Part shown: positions 37,585-45,410 of the stretch, in pieces
Position numbering within the stretch: position 1 is the first letter of the stretch
Layout: each line of letters starts with the position of its first letter
Assembly: GCF_015709525.1 (NCBI RefSeq)
Contig: NZ_JADNRA010000035.1
Location: 292,483 to 356,482 of the forward strand
DNA length: 64,000 nucleotides
DNA from: Methylocystis sp. L43
GTDB lineage: Bacteria; Pseudomonadota; Alphaproteobacteria; Rhizobiales; Beijerinckiaceae
Reading direction: 5' to 3'
Position numbers and translations under genes: made by a program
The notes under the pieces: model-generated
The model's input: only the letters and a program-made list of their open reading frames with translations
What the model was told of the DNA's origin: nothing
Database searches by the model: none

Positions 37585-37863
37585 TCAATACGTCGAATAG
37601 TTGAAGCCTGAGTAGGTGCGGCTGCAAGCCATAGTCACCTGCCGCTTATCGATGCTCTGGAGAGCCGCTTCGGCCCTCGAAAGCCGGTTCCCAAACTCCC
37701 GCTGAGCCGCCTCAGTCCGCATCTGTTCAACCATACGGCCGTTGGTCTGCATCTGTCTGCACTGGAGGTAAAGCGCGGTGCCTCTCTCGTAGCCCATGCT
37801 GAGAGGCGGCTTTGTCGGTGCCGATGAGTTTGGTGTTAGCGCCCTTTTTTTTCTCACCGGCAT
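37585..37863 (-). CDS. Hypothetical protein, possibly a degenerate fragment
   Basis: 92 codons. The stretch from residue 24 (YERGTALYLQCRQMQ) through RLSRAEAALQSIDKRQ has plausible helical, protein-like composition, whereas the N-terminus is Lys/Pro-rich and lacks a ribosome site. A neighbouring frame also reads protein-like (37727-37930), hinting at a frameshifted gene. Not assigned. Confidence 0.3.
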   Translation of the reverse strand: MPVRKKRALTPNSSAPTKPPLSMGYERGTALYLQCRQMQTNGRMVEQMRTEAAQREFGNRLSRAEAALQSIDKRQVTMACSRTYSGFNYSTY

Positions 37864-37954
37864 TTAGTCGCCGTAGATGCGTCAAACTGGAGTACGCCGA
37901 CACAGTCCGCAACCCTTCGCTTAGACGCATCCACGTTGGCTTTAGCCCATTAAG

Positions 37955-38488
37955 CTATTGCGAGACTCTCTCCGAGAGGCTTTCGCGGAAGGCTCTCCGC
38001 GCTTTCCATTCTCTCTTCCACTTACCTACGGTGCTGACTCCAGCGTTAAACAGCTTCGCAACGGCTTTGCGCGCTACTTCGGGATTCAGATGCATAAAGA
38101 CCATGGCCGCCTCTCGATCTTCGTGTTCCTCGAAGAGCTGTCGTTCAATTGCCGTCTTCAACTCGTGTTCCTTTTCAGTCAGCAGTTGAAGATGCTTTAG
38201 GTTCACACAGGCTCGATTCCGGCATCTGTGGTCGATTTCGTGGCCGTCCGGTATGGGTCCGTTCACCTGCTCCCAAACAAACCGGTGAAGACGTAAATTC
38301 TTCCCCCCGACGCGAAGCTGAGCATAGCCGCGCCCATTGGGCTTGTGGCTTACGCATTCGATGCAGTCCCCGTGAACCGGGGTTCCGTCGATGTCCAGGG
38401 TTTCACAGGGTACCCGTCTGAATTGGAGGGGCTTGGCGTTTCCGTGAGTAACGGGCCGAACGGCGTCAAAAAGTTCTTCGATATTCAT
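37955..38488 (-). CDS. HNH endonuclease with C-terminal helix-turn-helix-like region
   Basis: 177 residues from ATG 38488 (CGGAGAAAC upstream). HNH block: RLHRFVWEQVNGPIPDGHEIDHRCRNRACVN followed by HLQLLT (written in parts, residues 66-103), with H68, H87 and the N/H of the third strand. This is the homing-type HNH_3 arrangement. Residues 135-165 (VARKAVAKLFNAGVSTVGKWKREW) look like a DNA-binding HTH. Probably a selfish endonuclease or a small defence nuclease at the island end. Confidence 0.85.
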   Translation of the reverse strand: MNIEELFDAVRPVTHGNAKPLQFRRVPCETLDIDGTPVHGDCIECVSHKPNGRGYAQLRVGGKNLRLHRFVWEQVNGPIPDGHEIDHRCRNRACVNLKHLQLLTEKEHELKTAIERQLFEEHEDREAAMVFMHLNPEVARKAVAKLFNAGVSTVGKWKREWKARRAFRESLSERVSQ

Positions 38489-38955
38489 GTTTCTCCGTTT
38501 TCTGGTCGGGCCGCGAAGGAAATCCCCACAGCATTCTGAAATTAGCGTGTAATTTTCAAAAATGAAAGCATAAAATCTGTATAATATCATTTTAAGCTTA
38601 TGAAACACGATTAACAGCGGAATTATGTATTACTACTACTATCCATATAAGTCATGTTATGAGGTTGTGGCTACAGATACATCTGAGTAAGCTAATAACG
38701 ACACTATAAGCGAACTAATGGTTTTATATGAGGGCTGCTGACACCGATGAGGCTGCTGATGTGAGAGGAGTAACTGAGGTGCGACTATGGGTTGACCTCC
38801 AGGTCCGAATAGATGAGGACACCTCGGGTCTTTGGGTGATACATCGGGTGATACATTCCGCTTCCGAGCAGAGCTGTGTCGCTTGAAGTGGAAGGCGAAC
38901 CAAAGTAACCCTCAAGCGATGTGAGCCTCCATAGCTCGCCGAAGTCATGCTTTGC
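38489..38955. other. AT-rich end of the island
   Basis: 467 bp upstream of the HNH gene, strikingly AT-rich at 38530-38720, with no convincing gene. It includes the arm-site pair at 38835. No excisionase gene is seen here, although the recombination would normally need one. Confidence 0.5.
38835..38854 (+). repeat. Putative integrase arm-binding pair, right end
   Basis: GGTGATAC at 38835 and 38847, direct, 12 bp apart, 101 bp inside the right repeat. Mirrors the pair at 26664/26676 by the integrase gene. Confidence 0.5.
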
Positions 38956-39070
38956 CGTCCGCTGCCCCTATGAGACGCGCTCTAAGCCCAGGTGGCGGAA
39001 TTGGTAGACGCGCTGGTTTCAGGTACCAGTGGTGAAAGCCGTGGAGGTTCGAGTCCTCTCCTGGGCACCA
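38956..39070 (+). repeat. Right 115-bp direct repeat (attR side)
   Basis: Identical to 26491-26605. Downstream flank (AATCAATG...) is presumed to be the original chromosomal continuation of the tRNA. Confidence 0.95.
38986..39070 (+). tRNA. tRNA-Leu (anticodon CAG), right copy
   Basis: Base-for-base copy of the left tRNA including CCA. Its -35 position reads TCATGC instead of TTGACA, so it may be poorly expressed or silent. Confidence 0.93.
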
Positions 39071-39229
39071 AATCAATGCGCGTGCTCGTCCAAATTTATA
39101 CGAGATTGTAAGAAAAACAACAGTTTAGCGATCAATCCGGGTCCAAGGCAGTCCAAGGGCGTCCGTTGGTATCCCGAGAGTTTGTTGGTATATTCGTTGG
39201 TACCGCGCTGATACCAATCAGACGCCAAC

Positions 39230-39400
39230 ATGGCTCTTACAGACATTTCCATCCGCGCCGTTAAGCCTCGCGCCCGTCTCTTCAAATTGTCAGATGGCGG
39301 TGGACGCAATGACAGCGTGCGCCGCGCCTATGCGCGCGCCGATTTTTGGGAAGAACGCGTCCGCATGATGGTTTGGTGGGCGGAAAGTGTGAGGAAATGA
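39230..39400 (+). pseudogene. Remnant P4-type integrase with internal deletion
   Basis: A 56-codon frame starting at ATG 39230, 159 bp after the right tRNA. Residues 1-25 (MALTDISIRAVKPRARLFKL then SDGGG) are the N-terminus of a P4-like integrase (DUF4102). They join directly to RRAYARADFWEERVRMMVWW, which resembles the extreme C-terminus of the same family. About 350 residues with the catalytic domain are missing. It records an older island at the same tRNA. Confidence 0.75.
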
Positions 39401-39760
39401 AGCGCGGCGCCAAAGTCGCTTCATCGCGCGCTTGAAGGATTGCGGTTTGTGTCAGGAAACGCCAGGAGCAGACTTTCCGCGATCGTGACCGCGCCAAAGG
39501 CTTACTCGCGACATAAATTTTGAGCAATCGCCAAAAAGCACACGTCGGACGTAACAATACGCCGAAAGACCGAACGCTCTGGTCACTGGCGCGATCGAAT
39601 TCAACGCAAAAGATTTAGAGAGCGTCAGCGGTGGCGAAACGGCGGCTCGCTCGAACATGAATGCCGCGAGGGCATTTTTTGGCGCTGCAACTGCAAGGCC
39701 TGCTCGTGATCCTCTTGGCGATGCCGCTCGTATAAACATCCGGGGTCGTCAGGAGACTCG
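39401..39760. other. Intergenic region after the integrase remnant
   Basis: 360 bp with no supported gene; a minus-strand frame at 39452-39739 is rich in Ser/Arg/Ala and lacks any signature. It presumably holds the promoter of the DUF2177 gene. Confidence 0.4.
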
Positions 39761-40165
39761 ATGTTCCGCTTCATCTTTGCCTATGCAGGCGCGGCTTTCG
39801 GCATGCTGGCGCTGGACGTGATCTGGCTAACATCGATGGCCGAGAGCTTTTACCGGCCGCAACTCGGTGTGCTGCTCGCGGATGACTTTCGGGCTGCGCC
39901 GGCGATTGCCTTTTACGCGCTCTACCTATTCGGAGTTGTCTATTTTGCATGCGCGCCCGCGCTCCAGAATGGCGACTGGCGGAAGGCGACGCTGAATGGG
40001 GCTGTGTTCGGCCTTGTCGCTTACGGCACGTATGACCTGACCAATCAAGCGACGCTCAATCACTGGCCCGTGCTCGTAACAATCGTTGATTTGTGCTGGG
40101 GTGTTTTCCTCACCGCGACTGCGGCATCCGCAGGCTATGCCGCCGCAAGGCGCTTCACGGGATGA
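39761..40165 (+). CDS. DUF2177 family membrane protein
   Basis: 134 residues with four membrane helices. Family marks: LDVIWLTSMAESFYRPQLGVLL, the central AFYALYLFGVVYFACAPAL and GLVAYGTYDLTNQATL followed by DLCWGVFL. Function unknown; these proteins are frequent near cyclopropane synthase and flavin oxidoreductase genes in alphaproteobacteria. Its end overlaps the convergent membrane-protein gene by 11 bp. Confidence 0.88.
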   Translation: MFRFIFAYAGAAFGMLALDVIWLTSMAESFYRPQLGVLLADDFRAAPAIAFYALYLFGVVYFACAPALQNGDWRKATLNGAVFGLVAYGTYDLTNQATLNHWPVLVTIVDLCWGVFLTATAASAGYAAARRFTG

Positions 40166-40727
40166 GGAGACCTTTTTCGCGCCGTATGGACAAAAACATC
40201 CATGCTGCTATCACGCTCAAAGTAGAGGCGGAATAGAAGTTGAGGGAGCTTAGCGCTTCTTGCTGTGTCGCATCCATCGGATATAGGGGCTGCCCGTAAC
40301 CGCCATGCAGCAGCATGAATACGCAGATGAGTGCTCCGACATAGGCGCCGAGCGCACGCATATCCGTCCTGCGACACGACAAAACGGCGATGATCAGACA
40401 TGGCGCGAGAAACCACTCGACGCCGGACCCCTCTCCAAAAATGAAGGCGCAAAAAAACGTGTTGATCGCGCCGACGGAGGGGAACCACAAGCGTCCAACG
40501 TCCGGGAACCGCCTCGCCATCCAGGGCGAAGCGAGAAAAAACGGCGTGGAAAGCAGCGTCAGAGCGAGAAGCGCGTGCGCTTCTCCGGTCACCCAACGCA
40601 CGTAGAGCGGATAGAATGGCTGGTTCGACGCGAGGATCAGCGCGAGCCTGTTGGACGTCGCCGTCAGCGGATCGGCGGCGGCGGCGTAGTCTTTCACACG
40701 CCGCGTGAGCGCGTGCAGATCATCCAC
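40155..40727 (-). CDS. Uncharacterised integral membrane protein of the RpoE-ChrR locus
   Basis: About 190 residues with five or six hydrophobic segments (HALLALTLLSTPFFLASPWMA, VGAINTFFCAFIFGEG, ALGAYVGALICVFMLLHGGYG and others). GTG 40727 overlaps the end of the preceding methyltransferase gene by 8 bp; ATG 40772 would add 15 residues within that gene. No family recognised. Its position as last gene of the sigma-factor operon suggests an envelope role. Confidence 0.75.
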   Translation of the reverse strand: MDDLHALTRRVKDYAAAADPLTATSNRLALILASNQPFYPLYVRWVTGEAHALLALTLLSTPFFLASPWMARRFPDVGRLWFPSVGAINTFFCAFIFGEGSGVEWFLAPCLIIAVLSCRRTDMRALGAYVGALICVFMLLHGGYGQPLYPMDATQQEALSSLNFYSASTLSVIAAWMFLSIRREKGLLIP

Positions 40728-41751
40728 GGGATGGACGCAGGCGATAGTGGCTGACGCCCCATTCCTCGCCATTGCGATCGCCGAAAAGGCCTTCTGTTGC
40801 GAGGAAAAACAGTCGCCAGCGGCGGCGCCAGAGCGCGGCGTCGCTTCCGTATGTTTCGCTCAGGACCGCGTTGATCTCGTCCCGCCGGGCGTCGAAATTG
40901 CGAAGCCAGTCGATCGCCGTGCGCTGGTAATGAAGGCCGCTCCACAGCCATTCTGCCTCGGCTTCGAAGAGATCCCCGAAGCTGTGAATGAGCTGACGGC
41001 TTGGCATGATGCCGCCCGTAAAGAAATGCTGCGCGATCCAGTCGGCTTTTTCGGTGTGATCGAAGCGATAGGGTTGGTTGCGGTGCGTGAAGATATGGAT
41101 GAAAAGCGATCCTTCCGGCGAAAGCCAGCCGCGCAACCGCGAGAGCAGCGGGCGCCAGTTCGACATATGCTCGAACATCTCGATCGACACGATCCGGTCG
41201 AAGCGCTGGTCCATGGCGAAATCGTTCATATCCGCCGTGATCACGCGCAAATTCGTTAGACCCAGCTCCGCAATTCGCCCCTCAATATAGGCGCGCTGGC
41301 TCGCGGAGTTGGACACCGCGGTGATACGGGCGTTCGGGTAGCTCTGCGCCATGAAGAGCGAAAGCGATCCCCACCCGCAGCCGAGTTCTAGAATCCTCTG
41401 ACCATCGGCCAGCCCGGCGTCCCGCGCGGTTTCTTCGAGCGCGCGCTCCTCCGCCTGGGCGAGCGTGGTTTCGGCCGAGTCGTAATAGCAGCACGAATAT
41501 TTGCGGCGCGGCCCGAGCGTCAGTTCGAAAAATCGCGCGGGCACTTCATAATGCTGCGCGTTGGCTTCCCGCGTGTGGATCGCGATGGGGTAGTTTGCCA
41601 TGTCGCGCGCAAATGTCTCCACGGCCGCTGGCGGGGCCAGGCTGAGGCGGTCCCGCGTGCGGCCGACGAGATAACCGACGCCCATGCGCAAAACCGAGTC
41701 CGGCAGGGGCGCGCGTTCGACGACGCTGACGGCGGAAGCGATAAGGGACAT
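40720..41751 (-). CDS. Cyclopropane-fatty-acyl-phospholipid synthase-like methyltransferase
   Basis: 343 residues from ATG 41751 (GGAGG upstream). NAQHYEVPARFFELTLGPRRKYSCCY is the lipid-headgroup side region, and ILELGCGWGSLSLFMAQSYP the SAM motif; DRIVSIEMFEHMSNW and FIHIFTHRNQPYRF follow. It resembles the SAM-methylase proteins in sigma-E-controlled clusters such as RSP1087-1091 of Rhodobacter sphaeroides. A second, full-length Cfa is encoded in the divergent operon. Probably modifies unsaturated acyl chains. Confidence 0.85.
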   Translation of the reverse strand: MSLIASAVSVVERAPLPDSVLRMGVGYLVGRTRDRLSLAPPAAVETFARDMANYPIAIHTREANAQHYEVPARFFELTLGPRRKYSCCYYDSAETTLAQAEERALEETARDAGLADGQRILELGCGWGSLSLFMAQSYPNARITAVSNSASQRAYIEGRIAELGLTNLRVITADMNDFAMDQRFDRIVSIEMFEHMSNWRPLLSRLRGWLSPEGSLFIHIFTHRNQPYRFDHTEKADWIAQHFFTGGIMPSRQLIHSFGDLFEAEAEWLWSGLHYQRTAIDWLRNFDARRDEINAVLSETYGSDAALWRRRWRLFFLATEGLFGDRNGEEWGVSHYRLRPSRG

Positions 41752-41772
41752 TCGACGATCCTCCAACCAGAT

Positions 41773-42576
41773 TCACAAGCGCTTTTGCGGGCCGGGAAAA
41801 AAGACGTTCACACGCGCCTGGTAGGCGCGGAACGCGTCTCCGCGCGACGCCAGCATATGCTTTTCAAGCGGCGGAACGCCGGAGACATGAGCGAGCAGCC
41901 AGTACATGAAGGCCGGCGCCAGCATTGCGAGCCAGCCCTGCGGCCAGGCGCCGCTAAAGTCGATCGCGACGACCGCGAAGCCGGCCCAGTTCAGCCACTG
42001 GAAAAAGTAGTTGGGATGCCGCGACCAAGCCCACGGCCCCTCCGTGCAGACGCTTCTGCCAGCACCGCGCGTCGCGCGAAAGCGCGCAAGCGTCGCGTCG
42101 GACCAGGCCTCGCCCGCGATCGCGGAGACCAGAATGACCGCGCCGGCAATGTCGGTTGAGGCCGGAAAGGCGACGGGATTGCGGGCGGCAAGAAACACAG
42201 CGAGCGACAGCAGGAACGCGCAGCCCGCCTGAATCTGCAGGAACCAGAACAGGCGCCACGGAAAATCGGCGCCCCACTCCACGGCCAGCTCGAAATAGCG
42301 CGGATCTTCGCCAGCGTTGATGCTGCGCGCGATGATATGCAGTCCAAGACGCGCCGCGCCGGCAACCGCGAAAGCGGCGACGAAAACCTGCCGTGCGCCC
42401 GGCGCTCCGCCATCGAGCGGCGCCAGCGCGAGAAACGCGCCCGCTGCCCCGATGGCGAAGGACCATGTCGCGTCGATCCAGCCCGACTGGCCGGTCCTGC
42501 GCTGCAGGAGCCATGCAAAAGCCATGACCGCAGAGAGGCCGCTCGCCGTCGCGAGCAGAAGAAGTCCAAGACTCAT
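41773..42576 (-). CDS. DUF1295 family membrane protein (steroid 5-alpha-reductase-like)
   Basis: 267 residues, about six helices. C-terminal signature GPWAWSRHPNYFFQWLNWAGF and VSGVPPLEKHMLASRGDAFRAYQ typical of DUF1295/steroid-5-alpha-reductase-like enzymes. Start ATG 42576 overlaps the ChrR stop (ATGA). Likely an NADPH-dependent reductase of a lipid double bond. Fits an operon that edits membrane lipids under sigma-E control. Confidence 0.9.
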   Translation of the reverse strand: MSLGLLLLATASGLSAVMAFAWLLQRRTGQSGWIDATWSFAIGAAGAFLALAPLDGGAPGARQVFVAAFAVAGAARLGLHIIARSINAGEDPRYFELAVEWGADFPWRLFWFLQIQAGCAFLLSLAVFLAARNPVAFPASTDIAGAVILVSAIAGEAWSDATLARFRATRGAGRSVCTEGPWAWSRHPNYFFQWLNWAGFAVVAIDFSGAWPQGWLAMLAPAFMYWLLAHVSGVPPLEKHMLASRGDAFRAYQARVNVFFPGPQKRL

Positions 42577-43232
42577 ATGTCCCGGAACTTCTGATAGAGA
42601 CGTCCGAACCAGCTGCTCGGACGCGTGCGTCCTTCCATGGCGATCAGACATAGACACGGATCGCCCGCGTCAATCACGATGTCGTGCTCGACCTCTTCGT
42701 CGACCTGCGCCACATCGCCCGGCCCGAAATGCGCGTCGCGATCACGAAACCCGCCGCGCAGCACACAGGTCGCCTCGTCGCCCACATGTCCGTGCCGGGG
42801 AACGGTCATGCCCGGAGCGATCTCAAGCAGAAAGGCGCGCGACGCGCCATGTTCCGGCAGGGCGATGCTTGCGGACCGGACGCCAGGCGCAATCCAACGC
42901 CAATGGTGGATGTCGACATTGGCGAGGGGGGCCGGCAAAGCAAATCCCTCTGGCAATTTGGGATGCGCCGCCTTGCGCTTGGGACGGTCGACGGCCGGCT
43001 CCCCATCCGTGTCGAGTGCGCGCAGGGCGCGGTTCCACGCGGCGGGGTCAACATCCGCTGGCGCGAGTTCCTCGAGCAGTGCGCCGCCAAGCGCCTCGAA
43101 GTGTGCGTGCAGCCGCCGTGAGGCCGGCGACATTGCGAGATGCGTCTCGATGAGCAGCGAAAACGCCGGATCGAGCGCGCCCGTCGCATGGCGCAGGATA
43201 AGATCCTCGGGCGCATGGCCGGGATTTGTCAT
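42573..43232 (-). CDS. chrR: ChrR-type anti-sigma factor (cupin)
   Basis: 219 residues. N-terminal anti-sigma domain (1-90): LILRHATGALDPAFSLLIETHLAMSP. Where R. sphaeroides ChrR has the zinc ligands H31, C35 and C38, this protein has H31, S35 and S38 (HLAMSPAS). The C-terminal cupin keeps H147, H149, E153 and H183 (RHGHVGDEATCVLRGG). Sequesters the neighbouring ECF sigma factor and releases it on singlet-oxygen-type stress. Overlaps the sigma gene by 4 bp. Confidence 0.9.
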   Translation of the reverse strand: MTNPGHAPEDLILRHATGALDPAFSLLIETHLAMSPASRRLHAHFEALGGALLEELAPADVDPAAWNRALRALDTDGEPAVDRPKRKAAHPKLPEGFALPAPLANVDIHHWRWIAPGVRSASIALPEHGASRAFLLEIAPGMTVPRHGHVGDEATCVLRGGFRDRDAHFGPGDVAQVDEEVEHDIVIDAGDPCLCLIAMEGRTRPSSWFGRLYQKFRDI

Positions 43233-43807
43233 GATCCGAGATCCTCGAGTTCCGCACGCAGGCGCTGAACCGCCAGCCGCACGCGCGATTTCACCGTGCC
43301 GAGCGGCACGCCGAGCATCCGCGCGATTTCCGAGTGGGGGTGTTCCTCGAAATAGAAGAGTTCGATGATGTGCGCCTGCTCGGCCGGGAGTGCGGCCAGC
43401 GCCGCATGCAGGCGGGAGCGCCGCTCATTCATGATGGCGATCGCTTCGCCGCTCTGCGGCGCATCCGGCTCCTCACTTGGATCGCTTTCTAAGCCATCGA
43501 TGTTGCGCTCGCCGCGCAGTCGATCGATGCGCAGATTTCGCGCAATGACAAAAATCCAGGTCGACGCCGCCGCCGCGCGCGGATCGAAGCTATCGGCCTT
43601 TCGCCAGACGCGCAGAAGCGCTTCCTGCGCGAACTCTTCCGCGCTGGCGGGCGACGCGCCAACGCGCAGCATATAGGCCTTCACGCGCGGGAAATAGTAA
43701 GCGAACAGGGCCGCGAAGGCCCCGCGGTCCTGCGTTTCGGCAATTCGCCTGATGAGGCTTGCCGCTTCCGCCGAAGACAAGGCGGCGGGCGCCGTTCGCA
43801 GGGTCAT
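43229..43807 (-). CDS. rpoE: ECF RNA polymerase sigma factor RpoE (ChrR-controlled)
   Basis: 192 residues from ATG 43807. Region 2: AFAALFAYYFPRVKAYMLR and EFAQEALLRVWRKADSFDP, then STWIFVIARNLRIDRLRGE; region 4: LAALPAEQAHIIELFYFEEHPHSEIARML and GVPLGTVKSRVRLAVQRLR. Belongs to the ECF group paired with ChrR. A longer start at 43891 has a good ribosome site but would lie upstream of the transcript made from the promoter at 43897-43926, so 43807 is preferred. Autoregulated. Confidence 0.92.
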   Translation of the reverse strand: MTLRTAPAALSSAEAASLIRRIAETQDRGAFAALFAYYFPRVKAYMLRVGASPASAEEFAQEALLRVWRKADSFDPRAAAASTWIFVIARNLRIDRLRGERNIDGLESDPSEEPDAPQSGEAIAIMNERRSRLHAALAALPAEQAHIIELFYFEEHPHSEIARMLGVPLGTVKSRVRLAVQRLRAELEDLGS

Positions 43808-43896
43808 CGTCGACGCTTTCCGAAGACGCGATTCCGCGACGGCGCGCCGGTCCGGGATCTCGACAGTCTGTGCAGCGACAGCGCCAATCATGCTCC

Positions 43897-43926
43897 CTTC
43901 TACGCGCGGCCTGCGAATTTGGATCA
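43897..43926 (-). promoter_or_regulatory. Candidate RpoE-type promoter of rpoE-chrR
   Basis: On the minus strand, TGATCC, 18 bp, TAGAAG, reading toward rpoE. TGATCC is the -35 of ChrR-controlled sigma-E promoters. Predicted start about 83 nt before ATG 43807. Confidence 0.7.
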
Positions 43927-43981
43927 CCGGGCTACGCGGTTCGTCGGGCGGCGCCCGAAACGAAGTCCCGAACGGACCGAG

Positions 43982-44011
43982 TGATCCATTGGCCAAGCCT
44001 GAGCGTATAAC
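43982..44011 (+). promoter_or_regulatory. Candidate RpoE-type promoter of the divergent lipid operon
   Basis: TGATCC, 18 bp, TATAAC. Same architecture as the opposing site at 43897-43926, reading toward the flavin oxidoreductase gene at 44079. The pair makes the whole locus one sigma-E regulon unit. Confidence 0.72.
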
Positions 44012-44078
44012 GCTGCAGACCGTAAAGGACAGGATTGTGACGGCGCAAGAAAGAGAGAAGTTGCACGAGAGGCGGCGG

Positions 44079-45401
44079 ATGGGGCCTAGCGGCCTGAATA
44101 AACGCCTGAAAATTGCTGTGCTCGGGGCCGGCGTCACGGGTCTTTCAGCGTCGTGGCTTTTGTCTCATGCGCATGAGGTCACGATTTTCGAGCAGAGCGA
44201 CTATGCCGGCGGGCATAGCAATACCGTCGAGGTCGAGGGGCCGTTGGGCCCGATCGCGGTCGACACCGGGTTCATCGTCTATAATGAGCCGGCCTATCCA
44301 AATCTGACGAAGCTTTTCGAGCATCTCGGCGTCCGCACGAAGCCGAGCGAGATGACTTTCGCGGTGTCGATGGCGGACGGGGGGCTCGAATATGCGGGCA
44401 ACGACCTCTTCACACTCTTTGCGCAGAAGAAAAACATCGTCAGCCCGCGCTTCTGGTCGATGCTCCTCGACATTCGGCGGTTTTATGCTGAGGCGCCCAG
44501 TCATATCGCGCAGATGGAGGGCGTGACACTCGGCGATTATCTCGACATGCACCGCTACGGCGCGCCCTTCCGTGAGGATCATCTTTATCCGATGGCGGCG
44601 GCGATCTGGTCGCTTCCCGCGCGCGATGTCGCCGCATATCCGGCGCGGGCGTTCACGCGCTTTTGCGAAAATCACGGGCTGCTGAAGATTGCCGGCCGCC
44701 CGGTGTGGCGCACGGTTGAAGGCGGTAGCCGCGAATATGTGAAAAAGCTGATTGCGCCGGTCGGCGAGCGTGTGCTGTTGAACGCTTCCGTGCGGCGCGT
44801 TACCCGCGCCGACGATGGCGTTGTCGTCGAATGGTCCGGCGGCGCGCAGCGTTTCGATCATGTGGTGATCGCCGCGCATGCGGATCAGGCGTTGCGCATG
44901 CTCGGCGATCCGTCCGCGGAGGAAACGCGGCTGCTCTCGCGCTTTCGCTACAGTTGCAACGAGACTATCCTTCACGGCGACGCGGCGCTGATGCCGAGAC
45001 TGCGTTCAATCTGGTCGAGCTGGAACTATCTCGCATCCGGTCCGGATTCTCCGCTCTGCGTCACCTACTGGATGAACCGGCTTCAGGACCTATCGCCGTC
45101 GACGCCGCTCTTCGTGACGCTGAACGCCATTGCGCCGCCGCGCGACGACCTTGTCTCCCGCCGCTTCATGTATGAGCATCCGATATTCGATCTCGCCGCC
45201 ATCGACGCCCAGCGCGAACTCTGGTCGCTTCAGGGCGTGCGCCGCACTTGGTTCTGCGGCGCCTATTTCGGGTCGGGGTTTCATGAAGACGGGCTGCAGT
45301 CCGGCCTTGCCGTTGCGGAACAGCTTGGCGGCGTGCGGCGGCCCTGGACTATCGAAAACGAATCCGGCCGCATCCATGTCGGCCCGGCGCCGTGGGCATA
45401 G
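44079..45401 (+). CDS. FAD-dependent oxidoreductase (amine oxidase/desaturase-like)
   Basis: 440 residues from ATG 44079. Rossmann motif IAVLGAGVTGLSASWLLS and the second FAD motif FEQSDYAGGHSNTVEVEG, then DTGFIVYNEPAYPNLTKLF. The C-terminal region has VRRTWFCGAYFGSGFHEDGLQSG. The family includes NAD(P)-binding proteins acting on fatty-acyl chains near Cfa-type methyltransferases, including sigma-E targets in Rhodobacter. Probable desaturase or oxidoreductase step of a lipid-modification pathway. First gene of an operon of five. Confidence 0.88.
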   Translation: MGPSGLNKRLKIAVLGAGVTGLSASWLLSHAHEVTIFEQSDYAGGHSNTVEVEGPLGPIAVDTGFIVYNEPAYPNLTKLFEHLGVRTKPSEMTFAVSMADGGLEYAGNDLFTLFAQKKNIVSPRFWSMLLDIRRFYAEAPSHIAQMEGVTLGDYLDMHRYGAPFREDHLYPMAAAIWSLPARDVAAYPARAFTRFCENHGLLKIAGRPVWRTVEGGSREYVKKLIAPVGERVLLNASVRRVTRADDGVVVEWSGGAQRFDHVVIAAHADQALRMLGDPSAEETRLLSRFRYSCNETILHGDAALMPRLRSIWSSWNYLASGPDSPLCVTYWMNRLQDLSPSTPLFVTLNAIAPPRDDLVSRRFMYEHPIFDLAAIDAQRELWSLQGVRRTWFCGAYFGSGFHEDGLQSGLAVAEQLGGVRRPWTIENESGRIHVGPAPWA

Positions 45402-45410
45402 GAGCGGACG

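Larger units (their letters stand above)
26491..39070 (+). mobile_element. Genomic island integrated at tRNA-Leu(CAG)
   Basis: 12.6 kb between identical 115-bp repeats, with a tyrosine integrase immediately inside the left repeat and unrelated defence-type cargo. Genes in 34194-38488 look clearly less GC-rich than the chromosomal flanks. Cargo, left to right: integrase, polymerase-like gene, GmrSD-HEPN gene, serine recombinase, AbiJ-like, small secreted protein, ApeA-type HEPN, HNH endonuclease. No conjugation or replication genes are seen, so it would need a helper for transfer. Confidence 0.93.

Noticed and set aside
38724..38948. 74-codon minus-strand frame before the right repeat
   Set aside because: Ser/Thr/Arg-rich, covers the arm sites, no homology signature or ribosome site.
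39452..39739. 95-codon minus-strand frame
   Set aside because: No domain pattern; looks like a random frame in non-coding DNA.
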